Below the pieces are notes generated by a model that had not been told where the DNA came from, ran no database searches, and worked only from the letters and a program-made list of their open reading frames with translations. DNA of 64,000 nucleotides from Bacillota bacterium (GTDB lineage Bacteria > Bacillota > Clostridia > Christensenellales > DTU072), in the NCBI GenBank assembly GCA_023394875.1, contig JAEXAB010000001.1, positions 62,001-126,000 on the forward strand, written 5' to 3'. Made by a program: the position numbers and the translations under genes. Positions 1-8,998 of this stretch are shown in pieces. Position 1 is the stretch's first letter, and the number at the start of each line of letters is the position of its first letter.

Positions 1-1
1 G

Positions 2-631
2 GGTTTTGACTTCGAAAAAGAGCCCTATGACAAACTGGCTGTGGAATATATGGACAACTACATAAGTCTACTGCCCTATTCCAAACTAAAAGCCAACGCC
101 GAATCGGTCTTAAAAAGACTTCATATGCTAAAAGTCCCCCAGTATGTTTTGAGCGCAAGCGAAAAAATCTTGTTGCTGTCAGAATTAAAAAAATACTCCA
201 TATCCGACTATTTTAACGACGTTATTGCCCTTGATAATATCTACGCCAAAGGTAAAATTGAACTAGCTCAAGAATGGTTTGCCCGAAATCCTCTTGAGGG
301 AAGGAAAATTCTCATCGGAGATATGCCACACGATTTTGAAGTTGCTTCTGCTCTCGGTATGGACTGCGCTCTTATCTGCGGCGGTCACAGCACTAGAGAA
401 AAGCTGGAAAAACTGGGCGCGCCCGTTTTTAATGATATAAAAGAAGTGTTTAATTTTATTTTGGATATACCAAAACAGAGCGCTTCCTATAAATATCGCA
501 CGGGAAAAGGTGAGGACATAAAAAGCTACGATTTCAGCGAAATTGACGTAAGCAAAGCCGAATCCTTCAAGACAGCGTACAAGGACTTTTACGATGACGT
601 AAAAAACACCACAAAAACCGAAGATTGGTAA
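2..631 (+). CDS. HAD-superfamily phosphatase, 5'-truncated
   Basis: C-terminal part of a haloacid-dehalogenase-type phosphatase. The frame is open to the window edge, so the DxD nucleophile motif (motif I) lies outside. The segment VLSASEK fits motif II (Ser), and IGDMPHDFEVA fits motif IV (GDxxxD, metal binding). The spacing and the following GLYcolate-phosphatase-like stretch (GMDCALICGGHS) suggest a Gph/PpaX-like hydrolase of small phosphate esters; the substrate cannot be told. About 45 residues follow the HAD core as a charged tail. A GTG at 41 could start a shorter protein but would lose the nucleophile, so a start upstream of the window is preferred. Confidence 0.75.
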   Translation, partial: GFDFEKEPYDKLAVEYMDNYISLLPYSKLKANAESVLKRLHMLKVPQYVLSASEKILLLSELKKYSISDYFNDVIALDNIYAKGKIELAQEWFARNPLEGRKILIGDMPHDFEVASALGMDCALICGGHSTREKLEKLGAPVFNDIKEVFNFILDIPKQSASYKYRTGKGEDIKSYDFSEIDVSKAESFKTAYKDFYDDVKNTTKTEDW

Positions 632-660
632 AAAATAAGACTCCGAAAACGGAGTCTTTT
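632..660. terminator. Bidirectional intrinsic terminator
   Basis: Stem GACTCCG (639-645) and CGGAGTC (650-656) with an AAAA loop, flanked by an A-run on the left and TTTT on the right. It lies between the convergent HAD gene and trxB and can end both transcripts. Confidence 0.85.
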
Positions 661-664
661 ATTT

Positions 665-1573
665 TTATCTGTTGCAGTACGCGCAGGCGGCTACCGATGC
701 TATCGCTCCGTCCGCCGTCGCCGTCGTCAGCTGTCTGACGGTTTTTGTCCGACAGTCTCCCGCCACGAAAATTCCCTTAATTGACGTCGTGCAATCTTCA
801 TGTGCAATTATATAGCCGTTGTCGTCTAACGCTAGCTTGTTTGCAATAAAACCGTTGTCGGGGACTTTGCCTATAGCCACGAACAAACCTTGGAATTTTA
901 CTTCTTTGACTTCTCCGCTTACTTTGTTTTTTACCTTGACGCCTTCCAGTTTTTGTTCGCCTAAAAGTTCTATAATTTCACTGTCCAAAACAAATTCCGC
1001 ATTGGGCTTTGACTTAAATTCCTCTACTAGTTTTTGTTCGGCGCGGAATTCCGCTCTGCGGTGAATTAGGTAGACCTTGGGGCAATAGGAAGTAAGGAAT
1101 ATGGCTTCTTCCAAGGCGCTGTTGCCGCCGCCCGCCACCGCTACTTCTTTGTTTCTAAAAAAAGCGCCGTCACACAATGCGCAATAGGAAATACCGCTAC
1201 CCAACAAGGCTTCTTCTCTGGGAAGTCCCATTTTCCTGTTTTTAGCGCCAGTTGCGATTATTACGCTACGGCAAGCGTACTTCTCGCTCATTCCGTAAAC
1301 GGTAAAAATACCGTCTTCGTTTTTTACGATGTCGCTAACTCTATCCATCTCCATTTCCACGCCAAGTTCCAAAGCTTGCTCCACCATATTACCGGCAAGC
1401 TCATAACCCTTAATGGTTTTTACCGAAGGATAATTTTCCACAAGCGGAGCTGTCACAATCTGTCCGCCAAAGCATTCCCCTTCCAGAATAAGCGCCGACT
1501 TACCTGCTCTTGCGGCGTATATGCCTGCGGTTAGTCCGGCAGGGCCTGCTCCGATTATTACTATATCTTTCAT
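665..1573 (-). CDS. trxB: Thioredoxin-disulfide reductase
   Basis: FAD- and NADPH-dependent flavoprotein that reduces thioredoxin-like proteins. It has the N-terminal FAD fold GAGPAGLTAG, the redox pair in CALCDG (usual form CATCDG), the NADPH fold GGGNSALEEA and the C-terminal FAD motif GDCR; 302 residues is normal. The ATG at 1573 follows an AAGGG site. It is 10 bases downstream of nrdD in the same direction. Because nrdD ends in a CPNC glutaredoxin-like domain, TrxB may supply electrons to it (inference). Confidence 0.95.
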   Translation of the reverse strand: MKDIVIIGAGPAGLTAGIYAARAGKSALILEGECFGGQIVTAPLVENYPSVKTIKGYELAGNMVEQALELGVEMEMDRVSDIVKNEDGIFTVYGMSEKYACRSVIIATGAKNRKMGLPREEALLGSGISYCALCDGAFFRNKEVAVAGGGNSALEEAIFLTSYCPKVYLIHRRAEFRAEQKLVEEFKSKPNAEFVLDSEIIELLGEQKLEGVKVKNKVSGEVKEVKFQGLFVAIGKVPDNGFIANKLALDDNGYIIAHEDCTTSIKGIFVAGDCRTKTVRQLTTATADGAIASVAACAYCNR

Positions 1574-1583
1574 TTTCTACCCT

Positions 1584-3944
1584 TTATTGCGCTTCTATGA
1601 ATTTTTTGATATTGGATAAGTTAACGTACTTTTCGGCGCCCTCTTTCTTCATAACCACAAGAGTGGGAGCTTGCATAATTCTGTACTTTATTGCCAAATC
1701 TTCGTTTTCTTCGGCGTCTATAATTTCATACCTTATATTAGCTTTGTCCAAAAAGTCCTTCGCCATACGGCAATTGGGGCAAGTTTTTGTGGTGAACATA
1801 AGAACTTTATCGTTTTCTTCGGTCTTGCAAGCGCAATCCTCTTTGACAAACTGCTTTTCGGCTCTCAATTTGGAATTGGGTATATCATAGAGCTTTCTTT
1901 CCGCATATTCCTGTAGTTTGCCGTCGTTCCAGTTCTGAACGGGACGGTAATAGCCTGTTATTCTGCTATAAACCTCGGCGTCTTCTCCGCAGCTCGGGCA
2001 TTTGAAATGTTCGCCTACAATATATCCGTGGTCTTTACAGATAGAGTAAGTGGGGCTCATGGTATAGTAAGGAAGCTTAAAGTTTTCTGCAATCTTCTTT
2101 ACCAATTTTGCCGTTGCCTGCCAGTCGGGGAGTTTTTCTCCTAAGAAGGCATGGAAAACGGTACCCGAAGTATATAAAGTCTGCAATTCGTCTTGGATTT
2201 CCAACGCCTCAAAAATATCGGCGGTATAGCCTACGGGAAGGTGAGAGCTGTTTGTATAATAAGGTGTCTTATCCATTCCCGAAGCCGTGATTATATCGGG
2301 ATATCTCTTACGGTCGTGTTTTGCAAGGCGGTAAGTGGTGCTTTCGGCAGGGGTTGCCTCAAGATTATACAAATCACCGTATTTTTCCTGATATTCTACC
2401 AGTCTTTCTCTCATATGGTTTAGGATTCTCTTTGCAAATTCCTGCGCTTTGGGATGAGTTAAATCCTCTCCTATCCATTTTGCATTGAGGGAGGCTTCAT
2501 TGATACCGATAACTCCTATTGTGGAGAAATGGTTTTCAAAAGTGCCAAGATAACGCTTTGTATAAGGATATAAACCTTCCTTAAGAAGTTTGGTTATTAC
2601 TTCCCTCTTAACCTTGAGGGAACGCGCGGAAACATCCATCATCTTATCAAGTTTAGCAAAGAATTCCTCTTCGGTCTCCGATAGATAAGCTATACGCGGT
2701 ACGTTAATGGTAACAACGCCTACCGAACCGGTGCTTTCCCCGCTGCCGAAGAAGCCGCCCGACTTTTTGCGCAGTTCACGTAAGTCCAAACGAAGTCTGC
2801 AGCACATACTGCGTACGTCAGAAGGTTCCATATCGCTGTTTATATAGTTGCTGAAATACGGAGTACCGTATTTGGCGGTCATTTCGAAAAGTAAACGGTT
2901 GTTTTCGGTATCCGACCAGTCGAAATCTCTGGTTATTGAGTACGTGGGTATAGGATACTGGAAGCCGCGGCCGTTGGCATCGCCTTCTACCATTACTTCG
3001 ATAAACGCCTTGTTGACCATAGCCATTTCTTTGACGCAGTCTTTATACTTGAAGTCCATTCTCTTGCCGCCCACCAATGCTTGTTGTTCTGCCATGTCAA
3101 CAGGAACGGTCCAGTCAAGGGTTATGTTGGTAAAGGGAGCCTGTGTGCCCCAACGGCTGGGTGTGTTTACACCGTAAATAAAGGACTGTATGCACTGCTT
3201 AACTTCTTTGTAGCTTAAGTTATCCACCTTTACAAAGGGAGCAAGATAGGTATCGAAAGAAGAAAATGCCTGTGCGCCCGCCCATTCGTTTTGCATAATT
3301 CCAAGGAAGTTTACCATTTGGTTGCAGAGTGTTGATAAATGCGCCGCGGGAGAGGAAGTTATTTTTCCCTTTACGCCGCCTAGTCCTACTTCTATCAACT
3401 GACGGAGCGACCAACCTGCGCAGTAACCTGTAAGCATAGAAAGATCATGAATATGGATATCGGCGTTTCTATGAGCCGAAGCTATTTCTTCATCATAAAC
3501 TTCGCTTAGCCAGTAGTTTGCGGTAATGGCTCCGGAGTTACTCAAAATCAAACCTCCTACCGAATAGGTAACGGTGGAGTTTTCTTTAACTCTCCAGTCT
3601 TCAAGTTTTACGTAATTGTTCACTATCTCTTTATAATCAAGGATAGTGGACTTCATGTTACGGATCTTTTCACGCTGTTTGCGGTAAAGTATATATGCTT
3701 TAGCTACGTCGGTATAACCCGTCTCTTCCAGAACGTGCTCAACGCTGTCCTGAATGTCCTCAACCGATATTTTGCCGTCTTTAATTTTGCTCTCGAAAGC
3801 GGCAGTGGTGCGTAAAGCAAGCAAGTCAATAATAGCAGGGGTGTACTGCTTATTTTTTGCCTCGAACGCCTTTGTGATAGCTATGCTGATTTTTTGCAAA
3901 TCGAACGGTGAAACTTTTCCGTCTCTTTTTACTACGTTATACAT
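1584..3944 (-). CDS. nrdD: Anaerobic ribonucleoside-triphosphate reductase fused to a glutaredoxin-like domain
   Basis: Class III ribonucleotide reductase, which makes dNTPs without oxygen through a glycyl radical. An ATP-cone domain covers the first ~90 residues, followed by the barrel. Near the C terminus are a zinc-binding segment (CKDHG ... CPSCG) and the radical motif RITGYYRPV (Gly near 664). The usual end of the family is followed by ~80 extra residues (DNA 1587-1826) with a CPNC active site and a cis-Pro (QAPT), i.e. a glutaredoxin/NrdH-like domain. An upstream ATG at 3959 is in frame, but GAGG at 3952-3955 sits 7 bases before the ATG at 3944, so 3944 is chosen (786 aa). Confidence 0.95.
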   Translation of the reverse strand: MYNVVKRDGKVSPFDLQKISIAITKAFEAKNKQYTPAIIDLLALRTTAAFESKIKDGKISVEDIQDSVEHVLEETGYTDVAKAYILYRKQREKIRNMKSTILDYKEIVNNYVKLEDWRVKENSTVTYSVGGLILSNSGAITANYWLSEVYDEEIASAHRNADIHIHDLSMLTGYCAGWSLRQLIEVGLGGVKGKITSSPAAHLSTLCNQMVNFLGIMQNEWAGAQAFSSFDTYLAPFVKVDNLSYKEVKQCIQSFIYGVNTPSRWGTQAPFTNITLDWTVPVDMAEQQALVGGKRMDFKYKDCVKEMAMVNKAFIEVMVEGDANGRGFQYPIPTYSITRDFDWSDTENNRLLFEMTAKYGTPYFSNYINSDMEPSDVRSMCCRLRLDLRELRKKSGGFFGSGESTGSVGVVTINVPRIAYLSETEEEFFAKLDKMMDVSARSLKVKREVITKLLKEGLYPYTKRYLGTFENHFSTIGVIGINEASLNAKWIGEDLTHPKAQEFAKRILNHMRERLVEYQEKYGDLYNLEATPAESTTYRLAKHDRKRYPDIITASGMDKTPYYTNSSHLPVGYTADIFEALEIQDELQTLYTSGTVFHAFLGEKLPDWQATAKLVKKIAENFKLPYYTMSPTYSICKDHGYIVGEHFKCPSCGEDAEVYSRITGYYRPVQNWNDGKLQEYAERKLYDIPNSKLRAEKQFVKEDCACKTEENDKVLMFTTKTCPNCRMAKDFLDKANIRYEIIDAEENEDLAIKYRIMQAPTLVVMKKEGAEKYVNLSNIKKFIEAQ

Positions 3945-4012
3945 TTTCTTACCTCGCATTTTTCTGTTGTAGCCTCAACCTGTCTACGGGCGGGAAAAGG
4001 TCGAGCTACTCT

Positions 4013-4041
4013 AATGTATCATAGTTTATGCTCGTTGTCAA
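4013..4041 (-). promoter_or_regulatory. Sigma-A promoter of nrdD
   Basis: On the minus strand TTGACA (4036-4041), 17 bases, TACATT (4013-4018). It lies between nrdG and nrdD and lets nrdD-trxB be transcribed separately from the upstream operon. Confidence 0.7.
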
Positions 4042-4048
4042 TACCAAA

Positions 4049-4096
4049 ACACAATATTTTGAATTAAAAAATAAATTGTACCACTATATATTGTGG
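4049..4096. promoter_or_regulatory. Pair of NrdR boxes
   Basis: Two 16-bp sites resemble the NrdR consensus acaCwAtATaTwGtgt: 4081-4096 matches 14 of 16 and 4049-4064 matches 13 of 16. Their starts are 32 bp apart, about three helical turns, as in known NrdR operators. They lie just upstream of the nrdD -35 element. NrdR is the ATP/dATP-sensing repressor of ribonucleotide reductase genes; its gene is not in this window. Confidence 0.75.
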
Positions 4097-4795
4097 TTAC
4101 AAATTTTTGCCCCTAATCAGGACTTTTTGGAAAAAAGGCGTCAACTGCTGACAAAACTCTTGCATTTTGTGTTCGGTATGGTTGCCCAAACCGCTTGTTA
4201 TGAGGTCTTCGCCGTCTCGAAAATCTTGTAGAACGTAGAGTTTTGCTCCCTTGAGCCATTGACCGATTTTTATAAAGTTTTCGGTGTCGTGATACTCTTT
4301 AACCACCGTAGTGCGGAATTCATAATCTATATCGGAATCCATAATTATCTTTACGCTTTCTTCAATGGGCGCGGTATTGAAATTCTCTATACCGATTGTT
4401 TTGCCATAAGCGTCTAGACTATTCTTAATATCCATTGCGATATAATCGACTTTTCTATCGGCTAATAATTTTCTGATTACTTCGGGTCTGCTTCCGTTGG
4501 TATCCAGCTTGACGTTTAGTCCTATATCCTTTATTTTGCCGATAAAATCTTCCAGTCCTTTTGTTATGGTAGGTTCTCCACCGGTTATGCAAACGCCTTC
4601 AAGAAGACCTTTTCTTTTATTGAGAAAGGAAAAAAACTCTTCCTCATTAATAACGGGTTGAGAATCGGGATTAAAAACCAACGTTGCGTTGTGGCAAAAC
4701 GGACAACGGAAATTACAGCCGCCCGTAAAAACAGTACAAGCGGTGTGTTCGGGATAGTCAAGTAAGGTAAGTTTATTTAAGCCGTGAATTATCAT
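4097..4795 (-). CDS. nrdG: Anaerobic ribonucleotide reductase-activating protein (radical SAM)
   Basis: Radical-SAM activase that installs the glycyl radical on NrdD. The start MIIHGLNKLTLLDYPE is typical of the ~230-residue clostridial activases, and the cluster motif is C-x3-C-x2-C in GGCNFRCPFCHN (residues ~27-34), followed by TGGEPT. It lies 21 bases after the upstream phosphoesterase and ~150 bases before nrdD. No Shine-Dalgarno precedes the ATG; instead an extended -10 ends 7 bases before it, so the message may be leaderless when made from that promoter. Confidence 0.92.
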   Translation of the reverse strand: MIIHGLNKLTLLDYPEHTACTVFTGGCNFRCPFCHNATLVFNPDSQPVINEEEFFSFLNKRKGLLEGVCITGGEPTITKGLEDFIGKIKDIGLNVKLDTNGSRPEVIRKLLADRKVDYIAMDIKNSLDAYGKTIGIENFNTAPIEESVKIIMDSDIDYEFRTTVVKEYHDTENFIKIGQWLKGAKLYVLQDFRDGEDLITSGLGNHTEHKMQEFCQQLTPFFQKVLIRGKNL

Positions 4796-4802
4796 CTATA
4801 TA

Positions 4803-4811
4803 ATTATACCA
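4803..4811 (-). promoter_or_regulatory. Extended -10 element directly before nrdG
   Basis: TGGTATAAT on the minus strand, seven bases before the nrdG ATG, with no good -35 at 16-18 bp. Transcription would begin at or next to the start codon. Confidence 0.4.
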
Positions 4812-4816
4812 CAAAT

Positions 4817-6484
4817 TTATTTTACGGTTATTATTTTTCCGTAATCCTTATTTTCAAAAGGACTTATTGTGGAAACAACGGACTGTTTGTCGTTTACAAA
4901 TTTCAAAGTAAGTTCAGTTCCGTCCCATTCTAGTGCCGCTCCGGTAAAATATCTGCCCCCCTTTTCCTTTTCGCGTTGGCTTCTGCTTCTCTTGGAGCAA
5001 ATAATATTATAATACTCGGCTCCTGCTGCAATGTACTTAGGCTTGGTGTTGATCTTGCCGTTATAATTATCCATATAAGTAAGGGTTGTTCCTGCGGCGT
5101 AGTCGTTTTCGGTAATAAAAACTTCGTGCAAGTGTCCGCTGACCATAGCGTTAAGTCCGATTTGATTTAGCCTTGTATTTATATTTAATAAATCGGCATA
5201 CATATAATCGCGTTCGTAATCGGTAAAAGCGGTGGGAATATGGCAAATGCCAATTTTAAGGGTTACACCCTCAGCTTCGTATTCGTTTGCCTTATTGGCT
5301 ATTATCTCGTCAAGGAAGGCAATCTGTTCTTTTCTGTAGCTGTCAAAAACCGCGGTGCCGAAAAACTCATACCAATCATCCTCGTGGTCTTCTCCCATAT
5401 CAAGTACCAACCCCCAAACGCTTCCTAAACGGAAGGTATAATAAAAGTTTGTATTGCTTGAACCGACGTAGCGGTATAATCTTTCGCTCTTTTCACTCTT
5501 TAATTCGTGGTTACCTCTGGCAAAAACTACGGGAATTTCGCCTTTGGTCATCTTAAAGGAAAGATTAACTATTCTATTTAGGTCGGTATCGTTTTCTAAG
5601 AAAGACACGTTATCCCCCGCCATAACAATAAAGTCGGTTTTATCTCCAAAATATACTGCCGCTTTTGAAGGAGGATTATTGCTGTCGTGAGTATCGGATA
5701 CCGAAAAGAACTGTATTCCGTCGCTCTCGTCAACTGGGCGGAAATTATAGGTTTTGGAAAGCACTCTACCCATATCGGCATAAAAACCTTGTTCGGCTAT
5801 CATCTTTTTGGTGTTAATTGTATAACTTTTTGCTTCGTTGAGTACCGCTTGAGGCACGCTAACTTTATGCACCCTTTCTTCGCTGCGCATACTTCCCGCT
5901 ATGGTATCGTAAAATGTCATACCGTTAATGGTAACGTAGCCAGTACCCTTAACCTCGGTAGTCCAAACTATCTGATAGTCCTCTCCTACCGCATAAACAA
6001 CGGCGCCTTGCGTGACATAATTTATACGTAAATTTTTCAAATCGGTAAAGCCAACCACAACGCCAAGACAAAGCACGGCGCAAATTATTATGCTTATAAG
6101 TTTTTTATTCTTGAATTCCAATTTCGGAAGATAAAAAATGATAAACACCCACGCAGCTATTGCAAGCATTATTAACAGTACCAATAATCCTTGCATAAGT
6201 ATGTCGGTCATATTGCTGCGGAAAACTATAAGTAAAGCAATACATAAAGCCATAAAAATTACGTTCCAGACAAAGATAATGATACCGCCTGTTTTGTTGG
6301 GTCTATGTAATGTAAAAATCAGGCTAAATACTGCGCCGATAATCTGAATAGCCCCCAACAGATAAGGTAGAGCCATAAAGGTGGTAAAGCCCACGAAAGC
6401 CAATACGCTGTTGAGAGAAAAATAGAATAAAATACCAAGTAGCGAAAGGGCAGTAGTAATTACGTAAAATATTTTTTTTGACAT
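4817..6484 (-). CDS. Membrane-anchored calcineurin-like metallophosphoesterase
   Basis: The first ~170 residues hold about five hydrophobic segments; the rest is a calcineurin-type metallophosphoesterase with its metal-ligand blocks in order: DTHD, GDN, GNHE, CHIP and GHLH. The enzyme domain probably faces outward or is membrane-tethered; its substrate is unknown. An in-frame TTG at 6490 is possible, but GAGAGG lies 8 bases before the ATG at 6484, so that start is used (555 aa). It is in the long minus-strand run between the PHP phosphatase and nrdG. A second, soluble phosphoesterase of this superfamily is at 20608-21642. Confidence 0.8.
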   Translation of the reverse strand: MSKKIFYVITTALSLLGILFYFSLNSVLAFVGFTTFMALPYLLGAIQIIGAVFSLIFTLHRPNKTGGIIIFVWNVIFMALCIALLIVFRSNMTDILMQGLLVLLIMLAIAAWVFIIFYLPKLEFKNKKLISIIICAVLCLGVVVGFTDLKNLRINYVTQGAVVYAVGEDYQIVWTTEVKGTGYVTINGMTFYDTIAGSMRSEERVHKVSVPQAVLNEAKSYTINTKKMIAEQGFYADMGRVLSKTYNFRPVDESDGIQFFSVSDTHDSNNPPSKAAVYFGDKTDFIVMAGDNVSFLENDTDLNRIVNLSFKMTKGEIPVVFARGNHELKSEKSERLYRYVGSSNTNFYYTFRLGSVWGLVLDMGEDHEDDWYEFFGTAVFDSYRKEQIAFLDEIIANKANEYEAEGVTLKIGICHIPTAFTDYERDYMYADLLNINTRLNQIGLNAMVSGHLHEVFITENDYAAGTTLTYMDNYNGKINTKPKYIAAGAEYYNIICSKRSRSQREKEKGGRYFTGAALEWDGTELTLKFVNDKQSVVSTISPFENKDYGKIITVK

Positions 6485-6497
6485 AAACAATACCTCT

Positions 6498-7289
6498 CTA
6501 TTCTATTTCTATAAAAAGTGGCTTACCTTCGCGGTAAACCGTCCAGTGAGTAAAGCCAACGGACTTAACCAGTTCGCTCGCCTGTTTGTACATATCGCCT
6601 ACTCTGCTTACTACGTGCGCGTCGGAAGCAAAAGAAATGCTCCGTCCGCCTAATTGATAATACCTTTCCAAAAAGTCTTTGGTAGGCATAAAATCTTTGG
6701 TTTTTATGTTGGAGTTAACTTCCAAGGTCTTGCCTTTTTCTATAATTTTTGTAAAAATAGCGTCTACTATATCGCTATATTCCTCTATCGGCATATAATT
6801 GTCGCTGTAGTTGGAATTCTTCCTGCAAAAACCAATATGGGATATTGTATTATATGGATAATCTGCTTCAGTGCTAATAAGTACCTTTTTCAGATATATT
6901 GAGTACGCCTCATGTTTTGTTTTATCGGAGAAATACTCGCTGTTATATACGTCCATTCCGTCTACTGTATGGATAGAATTTAGTACGTAATCGAACTGAT
7001 AGTTATTAAGTAGATCTACGTAATCCTTTTCGGCAAGTTCGCTGTAGCCTAACTCTATACCCATGGCAAGGAAAGGGAATTCTTCCTTTAGCTTACTTAC
7101 CCCCTCGATATACTTTTTTACGTCAAGTTGCTTAACGTAGCTATACCTTTTTATATAAACGTAATCTCTATCATAGTGGTCGGTAAAAGCCATATACTGT
7201 AAATTCAGCTCTTTACCCTTAATAGCCATATCTCTTGCCGTATCTTTTGCGTCAAAAGAATAAAAGGTATGAGTATGAGTGTCTATCAT
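6498..7289 (-). CDS. PHP-domain phosphatase, histidinol-phosphatase-like
   Basis: Polymerase-and-histidinol-phosphatase (PHP) fold. The N-terminal HTHTFYSFD and FTDHYD blocks supply metal-binding His/Asp residues, NSIHTVDG follows in the middle and ASDAHV near the C terminus. Length (263 aa) fits HisJ-type histidinol-phosphate phosphatases of Bacillota. No other his genes are in the window, so the substrate could be another phosphate ester. GAGGG precedes the ATG; its start is 8 bases after the argS stop, so it is in the same operon. Confidence 0.8.
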   Translation of the reverse strand: MIDTHTHTFYSFDAKDTARDMAIKGKELNLQYMAFTDHYDRDYVYIKRYSYVKQLDVKKYIEGVSKLKEEFPFLAMGIELGYSELAEKDYVDLLNNYQFDYVLNSIHTVDGMDVYNSEYFSDKTKHEAYSIYLKKVLISTEADYPYNTISHIGFCRKNSNYSDNYMPIEEYSDIVDAIFTKIIEKGKTLEVNSNIKTKDFMPTKDFLERYYQLGGRSISFASDAHVVSRVGDMYKQASELVKSVGFTHWTVYREGKPLFIEIE

Positions 7290-7297
7290 AATCCCTC

Positions 7298-8998
7298 TTA
7301 CATTTTTTCGGGGGCGGAAATGCCCATGAGACTTAATCCTTCTTCAATAATTTTATGAACGGCATCGGCTAAGGCAAGTCTTGCGTTCTTAACCGCTTCG
7401 GCTTCCCCTATTATCCTGTTGGCAAGATAAAAGCGGTTAAATTCCTTACATAAATCCACTAAGAACCGCCCTATATAGCAAGGTTCGTATTTTTCGGCGG
7501 TGTCAGCAAGAACAGACGGAAATTTTTCCAACAACGCGACAACGGCGCTGCTTTCTTCGTTATCTAGGGCGTTAAAATCGGCGTTATTTATATCATAGCC
7601 GCCAGCTTTATTAAGTAGGCTTATTGCCCTTGCGTTGGTGTATTGTACGTACGGGCCCGTTTCTCCGTCAAAATTAAGAACCTTGTCATAGCTAAAGGTT
7701 ATATCCTTAATGCGGTTGTTATACATTGTGGAGAAAATTACCGCGCCTACGCCCACCTTTTCGGCAACGTCTTCTTTTCTTTCCAAATTAGGATTCTTTT
7801 CGGTAATAATAGCTAAGCTCTTTTCTACCGCTTTATTCAATACGTCTTCAAGTAGAACAACTTTGCCTCTGCGGGTACTCATCGCTCCGTCTTCTAGACT
7901 TACCATACCGAACGCCACGTGGTAAAGGTCTTTTGCCCAATCCTTACCCATCAATTCCACAACCTTAAACCATTGTCTGAAATGTAAATTTTGCTGGTAG
8001 GCTACCACGTAAAGGCTCTTATAAAAATCATAGGTGTTTTTGCGGTAAAAAGCAGCGGCTAGGTCTCTTGTAGCGTATAAAGTGGCTCCGTCGTTTTTAA
8101 CAAGCAAGCACGGTGGCATATCGTATTTTTCCAAATCAACAACCTTTGCGCCCTCGCTTGTTTCCAATAAGCCTAGCTTGTCCAGTTCTTCAAGCACAGG
8201 CTCCATTTTGTCATTATAGAAACTTTCTCCTGCATAGCTGTCAAAAGAAATTTTTAGCCGTTTATATGTCTTCTCCACCTCTTTTAGTGTAATTTCCTTA
8301 AAGAGATTGAACAAATATAACGCCTCGCTATCGCCGTCTTCTATTTTCTTAAACCACATTCTTGCCTGATCTTCTAAGCTTGGGTTCTTTTCGCTCTCCT
8401 CGTGGAACTTTACGTAAATAGAAGTAAGAACTTTCATTCCTTCCCTTTGGAGTTCTTCTTCGCTGCACCAAAGTTTGAAAGCAACTATTAATTTTCCAAA
8501 CTGCGTTCCCCAGTCTCCCAGGTGGTTAATACCCACGCAGTTATAACCTAATTTTTTATAAACTCTGTAAAGGCAACCGCCTATTACCGTTGTGCTGAGG
8601 TGACCGATATGGAAGGGCTTAGCTATGTTAATAGAAGAATAATCTATACAAATAGTCTTGCCGTAACCCTCTTCGCCGTCGCCGTAACCGCAACCTTTTT
8701 CGCTGATTTCTTTAAGCACCTTTTTGGCGGTATAAAGTTTGTCGGTAAGAAAATTGACGTAACCGTTAAGAGCGGTAACGCTTGTAACAGGGTAAGGAAG
8801 ATTTGTTATACTGAAGGCTATATCCTGAGCGATAACCATCGGCGCCTTTCTAAGTAGCTTGCTGAATCGGAAGCACGGCAAGCTGAAATCTCCCATTTTT
8901 TTGTCGGCGGGGATTTCTATAGCGTCGTATATTTCCTGGCTCGACACCCCCTCGATTTTGATTAAATCGGCAATTATTTGTTTTTTCTCGTTAATCAT
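7298..8998 (-). CDS. argS: Arginyl-tRNA synthetase
   Basis: Class I aminoacyl-tRNA synthetase that charges tRNA-Arg. The HIGH motif is in KPFHIGHLST and the KMSKS-equivalent in MSTRRGKVV. The N-terminal additional domain and the C-terminal all-helical anticodon-binding domain (DALRM type, from ~res 450) are present; 566 residues is normal. The ATG at 8998 overlaps the recF stop by 8 bases (ATGATTAA), indicating translational coupling. No T-box is visible upstream. Confidence 0.96.
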   Translation of the reverse strand: MINEKKQIIADLIKIEGVSSQEIYDAIEIPADKKMGDFSLPCFRFSKLLRKAPMVIAQDIAFSITNLPYPVTSVTALNGYVNFLTDKLYTAKKVLKEISEKGCGYGDGEEGYGKTICIDYSSINIAKPFHIGHLSTTVIGGCLYRVYKKLGYNCVGINHLGDWGTQFGKLIVAFKLWCSEEELQREGMKVLTSIYVKFHEESEKNPSLEDQARMWFKKIEDGDSEALYLFNLFKEITLKEVEKTYKRLKISFDSYAGESFYNDKMEPVLEELDKLGLLETSEGAKVVDLEKYDMPPCLLVKNDGATLYATRDLAAAFYRKNTYDFYKSLYVVAYQQNLHFRQWFKVVELMGKDWAKDLYHVAFGMVSLEDGAMSTRRGKVVLLEDVLNKAVEKSLAIITEKNPNLERKEDVAEKVGVGAVIFSTMYNNRIKDITFSYDKVLNFDGETGPYVQYTNARAISLLNKAGGYDINNADFNALDNEESSAVVALLEKFPSVLADTAEKYEPCYIGRFLVDLCKEFNRFYLANRIIGEAEAVKNARLALADAVHKIIEEGLSLMGISAPEKM

